From NCBI GenBank assembly GCA_022827325.1, contig JAJDTE010000067.1:53894-117893 (forward strand): 64,000 bases of DNA. Reading direction: 5' to 3'. This document shows, piece by piece, positions 52,767 through 61,648 of the stretch. Within the stretch, counting starts at the first letter, position 1. The number at the start of each line of letters is the position of its first letter. The notes under the pieces are model-generated. The model did not search any database and had not been told where the DNA came from. It saw only the letters and a list, made by a program, of their open reading frames with translations. Both the position numbers and the translations under genes were made by a program. The DNA comes from VYFG01 sp022827325 (GTDB lineage: Bacteria; Pseudomonadota; Gammaproteobacteria; Arenicellales; Poriferihabitantaceae).

Positions 52767-53288
52767 ATGCTGCCCGCCATTACAACCCTGATCCGTATCT
52801 GCCTGCTGGTAGCCAGGCCCCAGGACCTGCCTGCTTCGCGGGAATTCTTCTACCTCTGCGTTGCGGCCGCCTTCGCGATCCTGTTCACGGGTTACAGCAT
52901 ACTGGCGGGCACCGGCAATCCCCTCCTGCTGGCGGCCATCAATACCGCGTTGTTGGGCGTGATATGGCTGGTCATCCTGCAGGTCGCCGGACGGACGGAC
53001 CGGTGGATCCAGTCCGCCAGCGCCATATACGGGTCCGCCGCCATCCTGAACCTGATCTCCCTGCCGATCATCACCGGCGGTCTGGACATTCCCTCGATGG
53101 ACGAGGAGGGCATCAGTGAGACATCGAGACTGGTGATCATCGGTCTTTGGGCCTGGGAGGTCGCGGTCACCGCGCGTATCACCCGGGAGACCCTGGAAAT
53201 CAACCTGCCCCTGGCCGTAATCCTCAGCGTCGCCATGTCCTTCGTCCTGCAGATGGCCATGGTCACCATGTTCGGATCCACCTCTTGA
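52767..53288 (+). CDS. Hypothetical membrane protein
   Basis: 173 residues with about four membrane spans (FYLCVAAAFAILFTGYSIL, LLAAINTALLGVIWLVILQV, SAIYGSAAILNLISLPII, LAVILSVAMSFVLQMAMV). No signature of a known family is visible. Its TGA overlaps the TTG start of mpl (TTGA), so it is translated together with a cell-wall recycling gene; the link may be only positional. Confidence 0.7.
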   Translation: MLPAITTLIRICLLVARPQDLPASREFFYLCVAAAFAILFTGYSILAGTGNPLLLAAINTALLGVIWLVILQVAGRTDRWIQSASAIYGSAAILNLISLPIITGGLDIPSMDEEGISETSRLVIIGLWAWEVAVTARITRETLEINLPLAVILSVAMSFVLQMAMVTMFGSTS

Positions 53289-54670
53289 ACATTTTCATCG
53301 CCGGCATCTGCGGCACCTTCATGGGGGGCATAGCCCAACTGGCCCGGGAACTCGGTCACCGGGTCAGGGGCTGCGACGCCAACGTGTATCCGCCGATGAG
53401 CGAAGTGCTGGCGGATGCCGGGGTCACGGTGCACAGTGGATATGACCCGGCGCATATCGATGCGGATACCGACCAGGTGGTCATCGGCAACGCCCTGTCC
53501 CGGGGGAATCCGCTTGTCGAGGCGGTGCTGGACGACGGGATGGTCTACCGTTCCGGTCCCGCCTGGCTCGCGGAGCACGTTCTCGCACGCCGCCGCGTGA
53601 TCGCCGTGGCCGGCACCCACGGCAAGACCTCCACGGCATCCATGATCGCCTGGATTCTGGAATCCGCCGGCAGGAACCCGGGATTCCTGATCGGCGGAAA
53701 GCCCGGGAACTTCCGGGAAACCGCCCGCCTGGGCAGCGGCGGGGATTTCATCATCGAGGCGGACGAATATGACACGGCGTTTTTCGACAAGCGTTCGAAA
53801 TTCGTGCACTACAGCCCGGAGATCGCGGTGCTGAACAACCTGGAATTCGATCACGCGGACATCTTCGACAACGTGGACCAGATCAGGCGCCAGTTCCATC
53901 ACCTGATCCGGATCGTCCCCCGTAAAGGCAGCGTCGTGGTCAACGCTGACGATTCAAACCTCTCGGCAGTTCTCGACCTCGGCCTCTGGTCGCGCCGGGT
54001 GGATTTTTCCCTGGAAAGCCCTCACGCCGAATGGCACGCGATACCCGCCGGGCCGTCGGCGGCCACCTTCGACGTGACGAGACAGGGCGAGATATCCGGC
54101 ACCGTCCGGTGGGACTGCATCGGCACACACAACCTGCAAAACGCCCTGGCGGCGGTGGCGGCATCGTCGGAAACCGGCAACGACCCCCGCGAATCCTGCG
54201 AGGCGCTGGCGCAATACCGGCCCAACGCACGGCGCCTGCAGTGCCTGCACCGTTCCTCCAGGGCCGTCCTTCTCGAGGATTTCGCCCACCATCCCACCGC
54301 CATCGCCCGTACCCTGGAGGCCCTGCATGCCCATTACCCCGGTCAACGCCTGGTGGCGATCCTCGAACCCGGGTCGAACACCATGCGGATGGGGCACGAC
54401 CCGGGCACCATGGCGCGTGCCCTGTCCCTGGCGGATGAAACCATCCTCTACCGAAGCGCCGAACTTTCCTGGGATCCGCTGTCACTTCCCGGAGCGGACC
54501 GAATCACGGTCGTCGACGATCCGGAGGCGGCCGTCGGCCTGGCACTCAAGAGGGCCACCAGCGGTGCGGTGGTCGTCGCCATGAGCAACGGGGGATTCGG
54601 CGGCATTCCCCGCAAACTGGCGAATGAACTGGATGAGGCAGCCGGAAATCGCGGCGACGATGAACAATGA
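53285..54670 (+). CDS. mpl: UDP-N-acetylmuramate:L-alanyl-gamma-D-glutamyl-meso-diaminopimelate ligase
   Basis: 461 residues from a TTG at 53285 overlapping the upstream stop by four bases; homology begins at N-I-F-I-A-G-I-C-G-T-F-M-G-G. The ATP loop is AGTHGKTSTAS (109-119), with the middle motif EADEYDTAFFDKRSKF and the C-terminal domain EDFAHHPTAIA typical of Mpl. It attaches recycled murein tripeptide to UDP-MurNAc, saving the peptide for new peptidoglycan. Found in Gram-negative bacteria. Confidence 0.94.
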   Translation: MNIFIAGICGTFMGGIAQLARELGHRVRGCDANVYPPMSEVLADAGVTVHSGYDPAHIDADTDQVVIGNALSRGNPLVEAVLDDGMVYRSGPAWLAEHVLARRRVIAVAGTHGKTSTASMIAWILESAGRNPGFLIGGKPGNFRETARLGSGGDFIIEADEYDTAFFDKRSKFVHYSPEIAVLNNLEFDHADIFDNVDQIRRQFHHLIRIVPRKGSVVVNADDSNLSAVLDLGLWSRRVDFSLESPHAEWHAIPAGPSAATFDVTRQGEISGTVRWDCIGTHNLQNALAAVAASSETGNDPRESCEALAQYRPNARRLQCLHRSSRAVLLEDFAHHPTAIARTLEALHAHYPGQRLVAILEPGSNTMRMGHDPGTMARALSLADETILYRSAELSWDPLSLPGADRITVVDDPEAAVGLALKRATSGAVVVAMSNGGFGGIPRKLANELDEAAGNRGDDEQ

Positions 54671-54748
54671 TGAAACTTGATGATCTCCAGAAGGTCAAAC
54701 AGATTCGGTACAATCCGCTTCCAGTCATCGAAATCCCGGAACCAGACT

Positions 54749-55393
54749 ATGAAAAATCATCTGCTCGGAGCGCTATTCACGACTTTCTGCCTGTTGTTCG
54801 CTGCCCAGGGCATGGCCCAGGACAGCGAATACGTGGAAGGCGGACACTATGAACTGCTCGATGAGGTCCAGCCGGTCCAGACCGGGGACAAGATCGAAGT
54901 GGTGGAGATGTTCTGGTACCGCTGCCCCCATTGCTACCGCCTGGAGCCCTACCTGCACCGGTGGCTGGAAAACAAGCCGGAGAATGCCGAGCTCGTACCC
55001 ATTCCCGCCATCCTGAACGAAAACTGGGCCTTCCATGCAAGGGTGTATTACACCTTCGAGGCGCTGGGCCTGACTGACCAGCTGCACGTGAAATTCTATG
55101 ACGCCCTGCACAGGGAGCGAAGACCCTTCAATACGCCGGAACAGGTTGCGGACTGGGTGGGAGAACAGGGCATCAACAAGGATGCGATTCTCGGAACATT
55201 CAACTCATTCGCGGTCAACAACAAGGTCAGTTTCGCCGGCGTCATGACCCGGAAATACGGAATCAACGGCGTACCGTCCATCATCGTGGACGGCAAGTAC
55301 CGCACCAGTGTTTCCATGGCAAGCAGCCATGAAGCGCTGCTGGACCTGATCAATTACCTCGTGGAAAAGGCCGCCGCCGAACGCCAGTCCTGA
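54749..55393 (+). CDS. dsbA: Periplasmic thiol:disulfide interchange protein DsbA
   Basis: 214 residues from the ATG at 54749. Signal peptide at 1-23 (LLGALFTTFCLLFAAQGMAQ). The redox site C59-P-H-C62 lies in MFWYRCPHCYRLEP, and the cis-proline loop is G-V-P-S-I-I. DsbA introduces disulfide bonds into exported proteins. A TACAAT at 54709-54714 may be its -10 box, but a good -35 is missing. It could also be read from mpl, 78 bases upstream. Confidence 0.92.
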   Translation: MKNHLLGALFTTFCLLFAAQGMAQDSEYVEGGHYELLDEVQPVQTGDKIEVVEMFWYRCPHCYRLEPYLHRWLENKPENAELVPIPAILNENWAFHARVYYTFEALGLTDQLHVKFYDALHRERRPFNTPEQVADWVGEQGINKDAILGTFNSFAVNNKVSFAGVMTRKYGINGVPSIIVDGKYRTSVSMASSHEALLDLINYLVEKAAAERQS

Positions 55394-55586
55394 GGCCAGT
55401 GTGCGCCTGTTACCCGGATGCCGTGCCGCCGGGATTTGCGGGACAGCGCGACAGCCTCGTGAAAGCGCCGCACCAAGTCAATGCTGGAATGTGCCGAGGC
55501 GATAACCCTGCGGCCGTTCCCTTGTTTCTCAAGCGCTTTCACCTGGGTGTTTACAAGTGTTGGGATCGACATCGAAAATGATCTTT

Positions 55587-56561
55587 CTAGAAAGTCAGTG
55601 ACATCTGCTGTTGGCCAGGGTCACCGCCTGGCACTTCTGCCGCTTCCCCCGATCCAGCTGGGATCAATCCACGCAAGTATCGCTCAAGGTCATCCCCATT
55701 CGGAATTGGGGTAGCCCAACCTTCCTTGATGAACTTCTGGTTCCCTATTGTCATTACCTCGGAAAGGAATTCATCCGGGTGGGCGATACAGGCAAGCGGT
55801 CTATTCTGGTCACGAGCAAACCGAACCGTGTGCACGGTGCCCCCCTCAAGGTCCGTCTCGATTACGAGAACCGCATCAGACAGACCGCTCTGGATTCGGT
55901 CCCGCTCGGCAAACGATGCCTGAATCGGACCAAAACCAATCGGATATTCGCTCACCAGGCAACCTTCAAGTTCGACAAGACGCTCTGCCAGATCCCGGTT
56001 CGTGGCCGGATAGACCATGTCGAGACCATGGGCCAGCACTGCCACGCCGACACCGTGCGTTTCCAGACACCCTTCGTGCGCATACGTATCGCATCCATTG
56101 GCCAAGCCACTTACGATGATGAAGCCGGCCTCGACGGCAGTTCGCGCAGACCTCGACGCCACTGCCTTGCCGAACGAAGTCGGCTCTCGTGTGCCCACCA
56201 CGGCCAAACATTTTGTCGCATGAAGCCCGTCGATCTTTCCCTTCACGAACAGCACAGCCGGCGGATCAGGAATCTTCTTTAACCGCTCCGGGTAGAGTGC
56301 ATCGTGGAAGGAAATCGCCTGAATGCCGAGATCGTGACTGAGAGCGAGCTGCTCTTCACTTTCAGCCCATGCAGCCGAAAATTCGGACGCCGAAACGGAA
56401 ACCCGACGCAATCCTGATACGCACGACCATACTGCCTCGCGACAGCCGGGCAGATCGGTTTCCCGAATCGGCTTATCCACGATCTTCAGTGCGGTCCGCC
56501 TCCCAAGGCCCCGGAGTTTCAGAAGCGAAAGAAGGGCGACAGTGGTGGGCGTGGTTGTCAT
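55587..56561 (-). CDS. DprA/Smf-like Rossmann protein (SLOG family), stand-alone
   Basis: 324 residues. The DprA core is clear: L-A-V-V-G-T-R-E-P-T-S-F-G, SGLANGCDTYAHEGCL, VLAHGLDMVYPATNRDLAERL, SEYPIGFGPIQASFAERDRIQSGLSDAVLVIE. The usual G-S-R reads G-T-R, and F-P-x-R-N-R-I reads F-A-E-R-D-R-I. DprA loads RecA on single-stranded DNA during transformation; other SLOG proteins sense nucleotides in defence or conflict systems. There is no adjoining topA, smf/LysM or competence gene. Base composition is lower in GC than the neighbours, which points to acquisition by transfer. Confidence 0.75.
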   Translation of the reverse strand: MTTTPTTVALLSLLKLRGLGRRTALKIVDKPIRETDLPGCREAVWSCVSGLRRVSVSASEFSAAWAESEEQLALSHDLGIQAISFHDALYPERLKKIPDPPAVLFVKGKIDGLHATKCLAVVGTREPTSFGKAVASRSARTAVEAGFIIVSGLANGCDTYAHEGCLETHGVGVAVLAHGLDMVYPATNRDLAERLVELEGCLVSEYPIGFGPIQASFAERDRIQSGLSDAVLVIETDLEGGTVHTVRFARDQNRPLACIAHPDEFLSEVMTIGNQKFIKEGWATPIPNGDDLERYLRGLIPAGSGEAAEVPGGDPGQQQMSLTF

Positions 56562-56595
56562 GGGTTCGCCGTACTATCTGATCTGAATGGAGCGT

Positions 56596-56821
56596 TCACT
56601 GCGTTTCAACCCTCTTCCGGCATTCTGCCCATATATTCGGCTTATGGTCGTTCGTTATCCGGACGCCTAAATAATCCAGGTGATAACCACGATCTTCGGC
56701 ATTTCCAGGACACCCTCCGTGGACGTTTACCCCCTGGTTGGTCTTGTAGTTTGATTTCGCATTGGCCCGGACGGACCGGAAATTCCCTGGCAGGACCGCC
56801 TCTCGCAACCGGCATGTCCGG
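56596..56821 (-). pseudogene. Possible remnant of a gene upstream of the DprA-like gene
   Basis: A frame ending at 56596, 34 bases before the DprA-like start, reads like protein over its last 55 or so residues (NYKTNQGVNVHGG, then YHLDYLGVRITNDHKPNIW). It has no start codon of its own and runs back into the end of the acyl-CoA dehydrogenase gene in another frame. It may be the 3' remnant of a gene transferred together with the DprA-like gene. No family is recognised. Confidence 0.2.
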
Positions 56822-58621
56822 TCAATGCGTGGAGAAATCCTCCATGCTGCCACCCGCAACGAGTTCACCGGCGTTCCGGATGAAGGCCAGCAGGCTGGAG
56901 ACCTGCGGCATTTCGCTGGCGAAATAGTATTCGGCGCAGCGGATTTTCGTTTTCAGGAACTCGGCGCCCAGGTTCTCGTCCCCTGCGCCGTCGTCCAGTA
57001 GACAGGCCGCCCGGTGCGCGGACTTCGCCATCAGCCATCCACAGGCCACCACGCCCCACAGGCGCAGATAGGGCTCGGCTACCGCAGCCACCTCCCGGAT
57101 GGCGCCAGGGGACCGGTTCACCAGCAGGTTGGCCGCGGTCACCAGTGAATCCAGTGCATCGTCAAGGGTGCCGGCCATCTGCTCGCCGATCGCGTCGAAA
57201 CCCGCAACATCCTGGCGGATGTAATCGATAACCCGCAATGTCATCTGCCCCTCATCCCGGACAAGCTTCCGTCCCGACAGGTCCAGCGCCTGGATTCCCG
57301 TGGTGCCTTCATAAATGGGTGTGATTCGCTGATCGCGGTAGAACTGGGCCGCACCGGTTTCCTCGATGAATCCCATGCCCCCGTGCACCTGCAGCGCCAT
57401 CGACACGTTTTCAAGCCCGAGCTCAGTGGAATATGCCTTCACGATGGGAGTCAGGATTTCAACCATGTCCGCCGCTGCCGTCCTGGTCTCCTCCTCGGGG
57501 TGACTGTGCGCCTTGTCCATGCAGGATGCGGACACCAGGCCAAGTGCGCGCAGCGCCTCGTTGCGGCACTTCTGCGTCCACAGGTTTCGCTGTATGTCCG
57601 GGTGGTGAATGATGGCGACGCGGTCCCCGTCCGGCTTGTCGATGGCCTTGCCCTGGAACCGCTCGGCGGCATGCCGGACGGCCTTCTGGTACGCCCTCTC
57701 GGCCACGGCATAGCCCTGTACGCCCACGGCGTGTCGCGCCAGGTTCATCATGGTGAACATGTACATGAGCCCCCGGTTTTCTTCCCCCACCAGGTAGCCG
57801 ACTGCGCCTTTCCCGGGGCCGTAGCCGAGAACCGCCGTGGGGCAGGCATGTATGCCCAGCTTGTGTTCGAGTGAGACCGTCTCGATGTCATTGGGCACCG
57901 TCCAGTTCCCGTCCGGGTCGGCAAGGAACTTGGGCACGATGAACAGGGATATGCCCTTCACCCCTTCCGGCGCATCCGGTGTACGGGCAAGGACGAGATG
58001 AATGATGTTCTCCGTCAGGTCATGATCACCATAGGTGATGAAAATCTTCTGTCCGGTGATCAGGTAGTGGTCGCCGTCCGGTACTGCGCGGGTGCGCACG
58101 GCGGCCAGGTCGGAACCCGCTTGGGGTTCCGTCAGGTTCATGGTTCCGGTCCACTCCCCGGAGACGAGTTTTCCGAGGTATGTCTGCCGCTGTTCCTCGG
58201 AAGCGTGGTCCAGTATGGCTTCGATTGCACTCTGGGTCAGCAGCGGACACAGTGCGAAGGACATGTTGGCGGATTCCCAGATTTCATGGGTGGCGGTGGT
58301 CACCAGCCATGGCAGGTTCTGACCGCCGAACTCTTCCGGGAACGGCAGGCCATTCCAACCGCCCTCGATGAACCCGGCATAGGCCGACTTCCATCCTTCC
58401 GCGGTGATCGTCTGTCCGCCTTCCAGGCGGACACCCTCGCGGTCGCCGGTATGGTTCAGGGGCGCCAGTACCTCGCCGGCGAATCGGCCGGCCTCTTCAA
58501 GAATCGCCCGCAACAGATCCGGCGACGCTTCCTCGAAGCCCGGGAGTTGTTGCACACCGGCCAGGTCGGCCAGTTCGGTGCAGGCAAAGTACAGGTCCTT
58601 GACTGGAGCGGTATAGGTCAT
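56822..58621 (-). CDS. Acyl-CoA dehydrogenase with C-terminal extension (DmdC/3-methylmercaptopropionyl-CoA dehydrogenase type)
   Basis: 599 residues, the length of the DmdC group rather than the 380-400 of normal acyl-CoA dehydrogenases. FAD contact in MNLTEPQAGSDLAAVRT, substrate region G-Y-L-V-G-E-E-N-R-G-L, and the likely catalytic glutamate in ITPIYEGTTGIQALDL. The last 120 residues are the extra helical domain. DmdC oxidises methylmercaptopropionyl-CoA in DMSP breakdown, but close relatives act on other short acyl-CoAs, so the substrate is open. Confidence 0.85.
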   Translation of the reverse strand: MTYTAPVKDLYFACTELADLAGVQQLPGFEEASPDLLRAILEEAGRFAGEVLAPLNHTGDREGVRLEGGQTITAEGWKSAYAGFIEGGWNGLPFPEEFGGQNLPWLVTTATHEIWESANMSFALCPLLTQSAIEAILDHASEEQRQTYLGKLVSGEWTGTMNLTEPQAGSDLAAVRTRAVPDGDHYLITGQKIFITYGDHDLTENIIHLVLARTPDAPEGVKGISLFIVPKFLADPDGNWTVPNDIETVSLEHKLGIHACPTAVLGYGPGKGAVGYLVGEENRGLMYMFTMMNLARHAVGVQGYAVAERAYQKAVRHAAERFQGKAIDKPDGDRVAIIHHPDIQRNLWTQKCRNEALRALGLVSASCMDKAHSHPEEETRTAAADMVEILTPIVKAYSTELGLENVSMALQVHGGMGFIEETGAAQFYRDQRITPIYEGTTGIQALDLSGRKLVRDEGQMTLRVIDYIRQDVAGFDAIGEQMAGTLDDALDSLVTAANLLVNRSPGAIREVAAVAEPYLRLWGVVACGWLMAKSAHRAACLLDDGAGDENLGAEFLKTKIRCAEYYFASEMPQVSSLLAFIRNAGELVAGGSMEDFSTH

Positions 58622-58738
58622 GGCAATTCACTGGTCGGCGAACCGGATACCGGGAAACCGGAAAAATCCGATTTTATCGCCACTGGCGATGGAAAAGGGG
58701 CGGGGTCCGTCTATCCGGCAACCCCGCTCCGTCCCGGG

Positions 58739-60256
58739 CTAGTGTTCTCCCCCGGCCCTGAAGTTGAACACCGCGCCGGAACGTATGCCCGACGGCCAGC
58801 GCGATGTGATGGTTTTCAGCTTGGTGTAGAAGTGCACGCCCTCGGGGCCATGAATGGCGTGATCCCCGAACAGCGAACGCTTCCAGCCACCGAAGCTGTG
58901 AAATGCCAGCGGCACGGGAATGGGAACATTGACGCCCACCATGCCGATCTGCACCCTGTGGCTGAAATCCCTGGCGGCATCCCCGTCGCGCGTGAAGATT
59001 GCGGTGCCGTTGCCGTATTCGTGTTCGTTGATCATCTTCACCGCATCCTCATAGGAGTCCGCCCGGACGATAGACAGTACCGGGCCGAAGATCTCGTCGG
59101 TGTAGATGCTCATGTGGGTCCGGACCCGGTCGAAGATGGTGGCGCCGACGAAACAGCCGTCCTCATGTCCGGCCACCTGGATGCCGCGACCGTCCAGCAC
59201 CAGATCAGCGCCCTCCTCCACGCCCTTGTCGATATAACCCATGATGCGGTTCCGGGCGTCCGGTGTGACCACCGGACCCATCTCGGCGTCGGGGTCCGTG
59301 TACGGGCCCACCTTGAGCCCCTCCACCCGGGGTACCAGTTTCTCGATGATGCGCTCGGTCGTGCCCTCGCCCACGGTAACCACCACGGAAACGGCCATGC
59401 AGCGTTCCCCGGCGGAGCCGTAGGCGGCGCCCATCACCGCGTCCACCACCTGGTCCATGTCCGCATCGGGCATCACCAGCATGTGGTTCTTGGCCCCGCA
59501 AAGGGCCTGCACCCGTTTGTTGTTGGCAGTCCCGGTATGGTAGATGTACTGGCCGATGGCGGTGGAACCAACGAAGCTCACCGCCTGCACCCTGGGGTCC
59601 GTGAGCAGCGTGTCCACGGCCTCCTTGTCGCCATTGACCACGTTGAGCACCCCTTCCGGCAACCCGGCTTCGGTCATCAGTTCCGCCAGGAGCAGTGGGC
59701 AGGAAGGATCCTTCTCGGACGGTTTCAGCACGAAGGTGTTCCCGCATGCGATGGCCAGCGGAAACATCCACATGGGTACCATTGCCGGAAAGTTGAACGG
59801 CGTGATTCCGGCACATACCCCCAGGGGCTGACGCATGCTCCAGGAGTCCACCCCCGCAGCGACGCTGCCGGAATACTCGCCCTTCAGAAGCTGGGAAATG
59901 CCGCAGGCGTATTCCACCACCTCAAGTCCCCGGGTAATCGAACCCTTGGCATCTTCCAGGGTCTTGCCGTGTTCCGACGATACCGCCTCCGCCAGTCCGT
60001 CCATGTTGGACCGGATGAGATCGCGGAACCGGAACATGATCTGCGCACGCCGGCCTGCCGGCACCTCGGACCATGCGGGGAAGGCCGCCTGGGCCACGCC
60101 GATGGCCTGGCCCACCTCCTCCTTGCTGGCCAGCGGCACCTGTTTTGTGACCTGACCCGTGGCCGGATTGAAGATGTCCCCCGCCCGGCCGCTTTCTCCG
60201 GGCACTTTCTTCCCGCCGATGTAGTGGTGCAACGTGGTGGTGATGGCTCTGTTCAT
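58739..60256 (-). CDS. mmsA: CoA-acylating methylmalonate-semialdehyde dehydrogenase
   Basis: 505 residues. The nucleophile is the Cys of GSAGERCMAVSV near residue 285. N-terminal Y-I-G-G-K-K-V-P-G-E-S-G-R, then ITPFNFPAMVPMWMFPLAIA and PDADMDQVVDAVMGAAYGS are typical of MmsA. It oxidises methylmalonate or malonate semialdehyde to propionyl- or acetyl-CoA in valine, inositol and beta-alanine breakdown. It lies about 117 bases upstream of the acyl-CoA dehydrogenase on the same strand, fitting a shared carbon-degradation role. Confidence 0.92.
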   Translation of the reverse strand: MNRAITTTLHHYIGGKKVPGESGRAGDIFNPATGQVTKQVPLASKEEVGQAIGVAQAAFPAWSEVPAGRRAQIMFRFRDLIRSNMDGLAEAVSSEHGKTLEDAKGSITRGLEVVEYACGISQLLKGEYSGSVAAGVDSWSMRQPLGVCAGITPFNFPAMVPMWMFPLAIACGNTFVLKPSEKDPSCPLLLAELMTEAGLPEGVLNVVNGDKEAVDTLLTDPRVQAVSFVGSTAIGQYIYHTGTANNKRVQALCGAKNHMLVMPDADMDQVVDAVMGAAYGSAGERCMAVSVVVTVGEGTTERIIEKLVPRVEGLKVGPYTDPDAEMGPVVTPDARNRIMGYIDKGVEEGADLVLDGRGIQVAGHEDGCFVGATIFDRVRTHMSIYTDEIFGPVLSIVRADSYEDAVKMINEHEYGNGTAIFTRDGDAARDFSHRVQIGMVGVNVPIPVPLAFHSFGGWKRSLFGDHAIHGPEGVHFYTKLKTITSRWPSGIRSGAVFNFRAGGEH

Positions 60257-60356
60257 GATTTCTACCTAAATGTTCGATACTTGTTCGGTCGACCGTCCGC
60301 CGGGAACAGTATAAGCTGCGAGCCGGCGCACGGCCACTTCATGCTAGACGGGCATG

Positions 60357-61409
60357 CTAAACGGACCGGGCGGCGGCGCACAGGTGATTGAGTTTCGACA
60401 CCGCCAGATCCCTGCCGAGCAGGCCAAGGCCGCAGTCCGGCGCCGCAATAAGGCGATCACGGTCGATATGATCCATGGCCTGGAGCAGGCGTTCCCGGAT
60501 TTCTTCGACACTTTCCACCCGGCTCTTCGCGATGGCCACCAGTCCAAAGATTATCTTGGTGGTACTGAAATGCTCAAGCAGGCGCAGGTCGTTGTGACGG
60601 TGGGCGTCCTCCACGGACACGGCGTCGATGCTGGAGGCCTCCGCGGCATCCGCGATCTCGAGGTAGGCGCCCGGGTCCGCCTTGGGATAGTCGGGATGAT
60701 CCAGCCGGTCCGGGTAGCCGCAGCACATGTGCACGGTCCGTTCGACATGGTCGGGACAGCCGTGAAATGCCCTTTCCAGGTTCTCGAACCCGTAGTCCAG
60801 GGCTTCGGCCGGCTTGCGGGCGAACACCGGCTCGTCGATCTGGATGTAGCGGCAGCCGGCTTCGGCAAGCGCCAGCACTTCCTGGTTCAGCGCATCCGCG
60901 ATATCCGCACCCAGCTTCGCCGGATCATGGTAGTAGGTGTCTGCGTTGGTATCGCTCACGGTCATCGGGCCCGGCATGGTGAACTTGACCGGGCGATCGG
61001 TGAAGGCCTGGGCCCGCTTCCAGTCACCCGCGGCGAACAGGCGTTTCACGGACACCGGCCCGTTGATGGTGGGGAGGTTGGCGGAATAGGTTCCCCCGCG
61101 CACCTCCCGGTTGGTCAGGTTGACGAAGTCGAAGCCGTTCAGGTGGCGGCAATGGTAATGGATGTAGTTTTCCCTGGGCACCTCGCCGTCCGTGGGAATA
61201 TCGATTCCGGCTTTCACCTGTTCCTGCACGGCTTCCTCGATTCCGCGGGAGATGATGGCTTCCGCATCCGGGCCCAGGTCCTCCATGGCCCTCTTCCAGA
61301 GCTTGGTCGGATCCGCCGTGTCCGGGCCGGCGGGGATGTTGAACCAGTCGGGCAACTTGACGTAGTCGGGTTTCGGCCAGGCGCCGATACAGGTCGTCTT
61401 GATGGTCAT
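60357..61409 (-). CDS. MetE C-terminal-domain protein (core-MetE type methyltransferase)
   Basis: 350 residues from the ATG at 61409; a TTG five codons earlier is possible. Only the catalytic MetE barrel is present. Zinc ligands are visible: H227 and C229 (VHMCCGYPD), E267 (VSVEDAH) and C326 (AAPDCGLGLL). Full MetE carries a second N-terminal barrel of similar size, which is missing. Core-MetE proteins make methionine from homocysteine with methyl donors other than polyglutamyl-folate, or act on other thiols. No DUF1852 (MesX) partner is present in the window. Divergent from the MocR gene. Confidence 0.85.
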   Translation of the reverse strand: MTIKTTCIGAWPKPDYVKLPDWFNIPAGPDTADPTKLWKRAMEDLGPDAEAIISRGIEEAVQEQVKAGIDIPTDGEVPRENYIHYHCRHLNGFDFVNLTNREVRGGTYSANLPTINGPVSVKRLFAAGDWKRAQAFTDRPVKFTMPGPMTVSDTNADTYYHDPAKLGADIADALNQEVLALAEAGCRYIQIDEPVFARKPAEALDYGFENLERAFHGCPDHVERTVHMCCGYPDRLDHPDYPKADPGAYLEIADAAEASSIDAVSVEDAHRHNDLRLLEHFSTTKIIFGLVAIAKSRVESVEEIRERLLQAMDHIDRDRLIAAPDCGLGLLGRDLAVSKLNHLCAAARSV

Positions 61410-61567
61410 GGTACGAAACTGCAATAGGTTGATTCATCACGGCAGACAGGCCGGCATGCCGGCGCCGTATCCGCACGAAAGATGGATTATGGCCGGGAAC
61501 ACCTGAATCCACCAACCTGATTGCGGTCATTTCGCGCCAGATTTTCCCTGCATCGCCCGTTCAGCGC

Positions 61568-61587
61568 CCATTCCACGTCCATTCCAC
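61568..61587 (+). promoter_or_regulatory. Direct repeat CCATTCCAC x2, candidate MocR operator
   Basis: Two perfect 9-bp copies (61568-61576 and 61579-61587) are spaced 11 bases apart, one helical turn, on the same face of the DNA. They lie between the divergent core-MetE and MocR genes, just before a possible promoter with TACAAT at 61614-61619. MocR-type regulators such as PdxR and TauR bind direct repeats in such gaps. Confidence 0.4.
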
Positions 61588-61648
61588 CCTGTGATCCGGG
61601 AGACACGGTAGCTTACAATGTCCGGAACTCGTTGGCCGGATTCGGCGT

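Noticed and set aside
57998..60391. A 797-codon open frame on the plus strand opposite mmsA and the acyl-CoA dehydrogenase
   Set aside because: Translation is His/Gly/Arg-rich without any motif, while the minus strand encodes two complete enzymes with catalytic residues.
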